A stretch of 10,706 nucleotides of DNA, taken from NCBI GenBank assembly GCA_021799325.1, contig JAJZAS010000031.1, forward strand, positions 1 to 10,706, written 5' to 3'. Numbering within the stretch: position 1 is the stretch's first letter; every line of letters begins with the position of its first letter. The translations under genes were made by a program, and so were the position numbers. The notes under the pieces were generated by a model. That model had not been told where the DNA came from. It saw nothing but the letters and a program-made list of their open reading frames with translations, and did not search any database. Source of the stretch: Bacillota bacterium. Lineage in GTDB: Bacteria; Bacillota; Bacilli; Alicyclobacillales; SLC66. Shown in pieces: positions 6,716-10,706 of the stretch.

Positions 6716-6873
6716 CGTCTTGTGTGAAAAAATATCCTAAACGCAATGTTTTTAAGTGCGCGTCTGCCTTTTATTTTCTCACGCAACACGAAGAAGTAAA
6801 CCTCTGTATTTTCTTGCTTATATAGATGTACGCTGGAGGATGAAAAAAATCCTTCCGCCATTCATCTTCTTTT

Positions 6874-7695
6874 TTATGATTTTGGACGATGTCTGATGAT
6901 GCCAAGAATGATGCTCGCCGTTTCCTCCACTGCCCTGCGGGAGACATCGATGACCGGACACCCTAGTTGTTGCATGATGCTTTCTGAATAATGAAGCTCA
7001 TCGCGAATCCGTTGCAAACTGGCATAACTGGCATCGCTGTTGAGACCGAGGGATCGCAAACGCTCTTTGCGAATCTCGATCAGTTCATCCCCATCAATGG
7101 TAAGTCCGATGATGCGCCCCCTCGGTAACTCATACAATTCACTTGGAGGTTGCACCTCAGGAACGAGCGGAACGTTAGCGACACGCATTTTTTTATGAGC
7201 AAGATACATGCTAAGCGGTGTCTTGGAGGTGCGCGAAACGCCGACAAGCACAACGTCTGCCCGGAACAGCCCCCTCGAATCCCTGCCGTCATCATACTTA
7301 ACGGCAAATTCAATAGCCTCCACCCGACGAAAATAATCATCGTCCAACTGGTGCAACAAGCCTGGGCGTAGTTTGGGCGTAGCACTGAACACATCCTCAA
7401 ATGCATTCATCATCGGGCCCATGATATCCACCGCCCTGACCCCCATGGATTCGGCTTCTTTGCGCATCGTTTCTCGAAGCGCCGGTAAAATAAGCGTGTA
7501 GGCGACGAATCCGCCCACCTCTTTGGCAGAACTGACAATTTCCTTGATCGCTTCTGATGTATCCACATAGGACATGCGACGAATCTCAAAATTGTTGTGG
7601 TCAAATTGGCTGGCTGCCGCCCTTACGACAAATTCTGCAGTTTCGCCGACAGAATCGGAGACCACAAACACGATGGAGGGAAATTCCTTCACCAA
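6874..7695 (-). CDS. ppsR: Pyruvate,phosphate dikinase regulatory protein (YqfL/PpsR type)
   Basis: This is a bifunctional serine/threonine kinase and phosphorylase of the DUF299 family. It inactivates pyruvate,phosphate dikinase (PPDK) with ADP as phosphate donor and reactivates it with inorganic phosphate. It could act instead on PEP synthetase, as the E. coli homologue does; gram-positive members usually act on PPDK. The product has 273 residues, the normal length. Visible signatures are VSDSVGETAE (12-21), QLDDDYFRRVEAIEFAVKYDDG (116-137), the P-loop GVSRTSKTP (152-160) and VANVPLVPEV further on. The first codon is TTG at 7695 with AAAGGA about 7 bases upstream; the next codon, GTG, is an equally workable start. 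It lies 26 bases after ccpN, with which it forms an operon as in Bacillus. PPDK itself is outside the window. Confidence 0.93.
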   Translation of the reverse strand: MVKEFPSIVFVVSDSVGETAEFVVRAAASQFDHNNFEIRRMSYVDTSEAIKEIVSSAKEVGGFVAYTLILPALRETMRKEAESMGVRAVDIMGPMMNAFEDVFSATPKLRPGLLHQLDDDYFRRVEAIEFAVKYDDGRDSRGLFRADVVLVGVSRTSKTPLSMYLAHKKMRVANVPLVPEVQPPSELYELPRGRIIGLTIDGDELIEIRKERLRSLGLNSDASYASLQRIRDELHYSESIMQQLGCPVIDVSRRAVEETASIILGIIRHRPKS

Positions 7696-7721
7696 TCATC
7701 ATCCTTTCTTCGCCAAAGCGA

Positions 7722-8360
7722 TCATTCAATATTTTCGCCAAGTTCGACAAACAATCTGGTGATCGTCGTTTTCGTCACTCGCCCCACAACCTCCCACTGG
7801 CTGTCAATGGCTTCTTTGACGACAGGCAGCGAGTCAACCTGTGCAGAAATGAGCTTTTTTGCTGCGTCATACATGGTATCTTCCAACTTAATAGTGGTGA
7901 TATTGGGCATTCTCGTCATCGCAAGCGACACGGGAACGCCTTGCAAATGAGGGTGTCCAATCGCCACTTTCAACAAATCTTTACGCGAAACCACGCCCGC
8001 TAAAATCCCATTTTCGTTCACCACATAAAGCGTCCCCACATCTTCCAAAAACATGGTGACCACTGCATCATAGGCGGTCGTACTGGTGTGAACGACAACA
8101 GGAACGGACTTATAATCCTTCACCAGCGCTTTTTTGAGTAATTCGCCAACCAGATTGGCAGCCTCTTTGCCAGCATAGAAATAACCCACTCTAGGACGGG
8201 CATCTAGGTACCCGGCCATGGTTAATATCGCCAGATCGGGTCTTAAGGTGGCTCGCGTTAAAGACAACTCTTCGGCAATCTTCTCTCCGGTAATAGGCCC
8301 TTGCTGCTGCACAATGGAGATAATTTGCTTTTGTCTGGCACTAAGTTGGATCGAACTCAC
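7722..8360 (-). CDS. ccpN: Transcriptional repressor CcpN (gluconeogenesis control)
   Basis: CcpN (YqzB) of B. subtilis represses gapB and pckA when glycolytic carbon is present, sensing nucleotides through CBS domains. The 212-residue product has the two parts expected. The N-terminal winged helix-turn-helix (about 5-60) has GPITGEKIAEELSLTRATLRPDLAILT spread over 21-47. Two CBS repeats follow (about 80-135 and 145-205), with FLEDVGTLYVVNENG and SLPVVKE as their cores; MTRMPNITT joins them. GTG at 8360 gives MSSIQLSARQ, which aligns with the B. subtilis start MSTIELNKRQ. The ribosome site is odd: AGGGG touches the start codon, and a possible -10 box is only about 12 bases upstream, so the leader may be nearly absent. 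It is followed by ppsR, whose target links pyruvate to PEP, so the pair makes metabolic sense. Confidence 0.95.
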   Translation of the reverse strand: MSSIQLSARQKQIISIVQQQGPITGEKIAEELSLTRATLRPDLAILTMAGYLDARPRVGYFYAGKEAANLVGELLKKALVKDYKSVPVVVHTSTTAYDAVVTMFLEDVGTLYVVNENGILAGVVSRKDLLKVAIGHPHLQGVPVSLAMTRMPNITTIKLEDTMYDAAKKLISAQVDSLPVVKEAIDSQWEVVGRVTKTTITRLFVELGENIE

Positions 8361-8380
8361 CCCTGTCGCTTAAAGTATCA

Positions 8381-8410
8381 TTGAAGCTGTTTCACTTCCC
8401 GTGGTACAAT
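8381..8410 (+). promoter_or_regulatory. Sigma-A promoter for the small membrane ORF
   Basis: TTGAAG (8381-8386), an 18-base spacer and TACAAT (8405-8410), each five of six to consensus, with TGG just before the -10 making it an extended -10 (TGN). The predicted start is near 8417. The promoter points away from ccpN and toward the ORF at 8454. Confidence 0.6.
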
Positions 8411-8453
8411 AGATCCATTATCATTACGCTTTTCGGAAAGGAATGCGCGCCTT

Positions 8454-8666
8454 TTGCATACGCTTATACGATTGGTTTCAGCCATTATCCTCATGTTTGC
8501 CGCCGGAAGCATCTCAGGCAAATGGTTTTCACTAGAGAAATCGAAGCCGTTCTCCTTTAACCGCTCCATGTTCCGCAACCGATATTTCTGGCTTGGTGTC
8601 GGAGTGGCTCTTGTCTTTCTTTTCTCCGATTATGATTTTGCGCACTATAATTCCTTACCCCTATAA
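8454..8666 (+). CDS. Small two-helix membrane protein, unknown
   Basis: A 70-residue frame starts with TTG at 8454; AAAGGA (8436-8441) lies about 12 bases upstream, which is rather far. No ATG is available before codon 14. Two hydrophobic stretches are visible. The first, about residues 4-20 (LIRLVSAIILMFAAGS), contains small glycines at its end. The second, about 44-58, is WLGVGVALVFLFSD and is preceded by a basic, aromatic linker (KPFSFNRSMFRNRYF). The charge pattern suggests a hairpin in the membrane with a positively charged loop in the cytoplasm. I do not recognise the family. It is the only plus-strand gene between ccpN and glyS, has its own promoter and ends before the glyS terminator. 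The opposite-strand frame here lacks these supports. Reality as a gene is likely but not certain. Confidence 0.55.
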   Translation: MHTLIRLVSAIILMFAAGSISGKWFSLEKSKPFSFNRSMFRNRYFWLGVGVALVFLFSDYDFAHYNSLPL

Positions 8667-8678
8667 ATCGAAACTTAC

Positions 8679-8719
8679 AAAAAGGCTGTCCGCTCACCAA
8701 CACTTGGGATGGACAGCCT
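8679..8719 (-). terminator. Rho-independent terminator of glyS
   Basis: AGGCTGTCC (8683-8691) pairs with GGACAGCCT (8711-8719); an inner CCAA/TTGG pairing (8697-8707) could extend the hairpin. On the minus strand the stem is followed by TTTT (8682-8679), as expected for the end of the glyS transcript 12 bases after its stop codon. It may also serve the small plus-strand ORF that ends 12 bases away on the other side, though no T run follows on that strand. Confidence 0.8.
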
Positions 8720-8731
8720 ATTGTCATTATA

Positions 8732-10706
8732 TCACTGCGCGATCACGATTTGACTGAGATCAAGGACCATGGATAGCGTGTTTTGCACACTCAAAAGCAG
8801 CGCCAATCTACGCGTCCTGACTTCTTCCCGTTCATCCATTACCATGACCTCATTGAAAAACGAATGGATCGGCTCTTCCAATTCAAGCATGGAGTTTAGT
8901 GCCAATACCGCATCTCTTGCCTCAAGCGCCTCTTTGGCTCTTTTTTGCACACCGAGCACTGTCTCGTACAGCACCCGCTCTGCGGCTTCTTCCCATTGAT
9001 CGATGCCTAGTGTGATGGTGGGAATGGATTGCTTCACGAGAATATTCCTCACCCTTTTTGACAATTCCACCAACTTTGCAAACCCGCCTTGTGCCAGTTG
9101 CTCGGCTACACCGTCCGCAATCGTTGTCACTTCGAACACCACGTAGGGACGGACAACGACAAGCCCTTCCGCCACATCTCCTGGTAGTCCTTTATCTATC
9201 AGCCATGTCTTGAAACGAGTCACTAAAAATGCCAATACATCCTGTCTCAATTGAGCGTCGAATGAGGCTTGAACGGTTGGATCCTGATTCATCACTTCGA
9301 TGGCAATATCGACCATCCCATCTAGCGATAATTCGATCTCTCCTTCCGCGAGCGTCCGCACAATGCCAATCGCCGCACGTCGAAGCCCATATGGATCCTG
9401 CGAACCTGTGGGCATTCCGAGAGTGGCAAAACCACCAATCAGGCGCTCCATTTTATCCGCGATAGCCACGATCTTGCCAGGTAGGCTCGCTGCGATAGGG
9501 GCCCCTGCGCCTTTAGGAAAATACTGCTCCTCGATTGCCTGTCCTACCGCTTCGTCATTCAGCAGCAAATTGGCGTAAATTCGTCCCATGTATCCTTCTA
9601 GTTCAGGAAACTCGTAGACCATGTGCGTCGCCAGATCAAATTTGCTGTACTTTGCAGCAGTCGTCACCTGTTTACTGACTTCATCAGATGTACCAAGTGC
9701 TTTGGCTAATTCGCTTGCCATGTCGGCAATCCGCCTTTCGCGGTCCGCTACACTGCCAAGTGCGTCCTGATAGGTCATCGTCTTCAATTTGGTTTGTAAA
9801 TCTTCAAGCGTCACTTTACGATCTTCCGCAAAGAAGAATTTGGCGTCCGCAAGTCTGGCAGACAACACTTTTTCATTGCCCTTTACCACCTGAGCAAGGT
9901 TGTTGTCCCCACCGTTTCTCACGCCAATAAAGCGTGGGGCGAGTGATCCATTCGCATGAAAAACTGGAAAATAACGCTGGTTTTCTTTCATTGAAGTAAT
10001 GATAACGCGCTCTGGTATCGCCAAAAAACTTTCGTCAAAACTCCCCAGAAATGCCGTGGGATATTCGACAAGTTGCGTCACTTCATCCAACAGATCTTCA
10101 TCAATTTGTGCCGTTAATCCGTTGGCACTGGCAAGTTGGTTCACCTGATTCGCAATCATTACCCTGCGCCGCTCCACGCTCGCAAGCACATGTACCTGCT
10201 CCAGCGCCGATTCATAATCGCCTGCGACCGTGACCTTAATCGCCTGCGGCGCCAGCGTGCGATGACCGTACGACACTGAATCACTGGTTATCCCTGCTAC
10301 CGTGAACGGTACTACCTCTCCGTCAAAGAGCGCCACCAGCCAGCGAATAGGCCGAATAAACCGCATTTCCACGGTGCCCCAACGCATACTTTTCGGCCAA
10401 TCGGCAGACCCGATCAAACTGGGCAACTGAGCCTCGAGCAAATCCTTCGTGGCTTGACCTACACTGTGCTTTACCGCAAAAAGGTAGGGACCGGAACTAG
10501 TTTCCCTCATGATTAATGCATCGACTGCAATTCCCTGCGATCTGGCGAACCCTATTGCCGCCTGCGTCCATTCTCCAGTTGCATTTTTGCCCGCTTTCAG
10601 AGAAGGTCCGCGCACTTCCTCCGTGCGGTCGCTTTGTCGAAGCGATAACGCCTTGAATAGAAAACCAAGTCGACGAGGTGTGGCATATGTGGTGAATTCA
10701 TCAAAT
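8732..10706 (-). CDS. glyS: Glycyl-tRNA synthetase beta subunit (N-terminus beyond right edge)
   Basis: GlyS is the beta subunit of the tetrameric alpha2-beta2 glycyl-tRNA synthetase. It binds tRNA-Gly while the alpha subunit, GlyQ, carries the active site. The frame is open from the right edge and gives about 658 residues, so roughly the first 45 are missing; full GlyS is near 690-700. The first residues seen are FTTYATPRRLGFLF, a conserved N-terminal motif. Others in order are VRGPSLKAGK, MRFIRPIRWLVALF, SYGHRTLAP, SMKENQRYFPVF, IGVRNG, LSARLADAKFFFAEDR, YFPKGAGAPIA, the HD-like ADKMERLIGGFATLG and GSQDPYGLRRAAIGIVR. The C-terminal part is the helical anticodon-binding domain, ending in LDLSQIVIAQ. 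No glyS start lies inside the window: an internal GTG at 10615 falls within conserved sequence. glyQ should lie just to the right, possibly with a T-box leader. Confidence 0.97.
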   Translation of the reverse strand, partial: FDEFTTYATPRRLGFLFKALSLRQSDRTEEVRGPSLKAGKNATGEWTQAAIGFARSQGIAVDALIMRETSSGPYLFAVKHSVGQATKDLLEAQLPSLIGSADWPKSMRWGTVEMRFIRPIRWLVALFDGEVVPFTVAGITSDSVSYGHRTLAPQAIKVTVAGDYESALEQVHVLASVERRRVMIANQVNQLASANGLTAQIDEDLLDEVTQLVEYPTAFLGSFDESFLAIPERVIITSMKENQRYFPVFHANGSLAPRFIGVRNGGDNNLAQVVKGNEKVLSARLADAKFFFAEDRKVTLEDLQTKLKTMTYQDALGSVADRERRIADMASELAKALGTSDEVSKQVTTAAKYSKFDLATHMVYEFPELEGYMGRIYANLLLNDEAVGQAIEEQYFPKGAGAPIAASLPGKIVAIADKMERLIGGFATLGMPTGSQDPYGLRRAAIGIVRTLAEGEIELSLDGMVDIAIEVMNQDPTVQASFDAQLRQDVLAFLVTRFKTWLIDKGLPGDVAEGLVVVRPYVVFEVTTIADGVAEQLAQGGFAKLVELSKRVRNILVKQSIPTITLGIDQWEEAAERVLYETVLGVQKRAKEALEARDAVLALNSMLELEEPIHSFFNEVMVMDEREEVRTRRLALLLSVQNTLSMVLDLSQIVIAQ

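Noticed and set aside
6835..6856. Hairpin GGAGGAT / ATCCTTCC after ppsR as a terminator
   Set aside because: The stem is short with a bulge, the T run is in the loop rather than after the stem, and no U tract follows on the minus strand.
8361..8453. CcpN operator between ccpN and the small ORF
   Set aside because: I searched by eye for the remembered pattern TRTGHYATAYW on both strands and found no convincing match.
8378..8578. Minus-strand 66-codon frame opposite the small membrane ORF
   Set aside because: No clear ribosome site, no membrane or domain pattern, and it overlaps a plus-strand ORF with a good promoter.
1..10706. Mobile elements, CRISPR array, tRNA genes, toxin-antitoxin or defence genes
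   Set aside because: No transposase, terminal inverted repeats, regularly spaced repeats, cloverleaf sequence or recognised defence domain was seen; nearly all sequence is explained by core genes.

Overview
The window reads as a chromosomal housekeeping segment of a Gram-positive, probably spore-forming Bacillales-type bacterium of moderate GC content. The order glyS - ccpN - ppsR (yqfL type) - dnaG - sigA - trmK on one strand is the classic neighbourhood of the Bacillus primase/sigma-A operon. CcpN plus a SigA almost identical to Bacillus in regions 2 and 4 places it with Bacilli. The RNase P RNA, however, has the ancestral type A architecture rather than the type B form usual in Bacillus. 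Many genes start with TTG or GTG. Together this suggests a deep Bacillales lineage such as Alicyclobacillaceae; that placement is inference.

Layout. Positions 1-542 (minus): N-terminal part of a GAF-domain protein that runs off the left edge. Positions 560-1039 (minus): a small flavin reductase-like protein, apparently cotranscribed with the GAF gene. Positions 1040-1173: a divergent control region with a sigma-A promoter for fabH and a FapR-like operator over its -10/+1. Positions 1174-2151 (plus): fabH. A strong hairpin (2174-2210) separates fabH from the convergent rnpB gene (about 2211-2618, minus). Upstream of rnpB are trmK (2688-3446), a sigA terminator, sigA (3578-4729), dnaG (4744-6609), a 264-base leader with a sigma-H-like promoter, ppsR (6874-7695) and ccpN (7722-8360), all minus. 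Positions 8454-8666 (plus) hold a lone small membrane-protein ORF behind a good sigma-A promoter. Its end faces a terminator for glyS (8732 to the right edge, minus), which lacks only its N-terminus.

How the genes fit together. dnaG and sigA are the replication and transcription initiation pair, 14 bases apart. ccpN and ppsR form a central-carbon control pair: CcpN represses gluconeogenic genes under glycolytic conditions, and PpsR reversibly phosphorylates pyruvate,phosphate dikinase. trmK and rnpB both act on tRNA, and glyS charges it. fabH starts fatty-acid synthesis and appears to be under malonyl-CoA/FapR feedback.

I see no mobile element, CRISPR array, tRNA, phage gene or defence system. 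This is mostly an ordinary core region. The points of interest are regulatory sites, the RNase P class, start-codon habits and one orphan membrane peptide.
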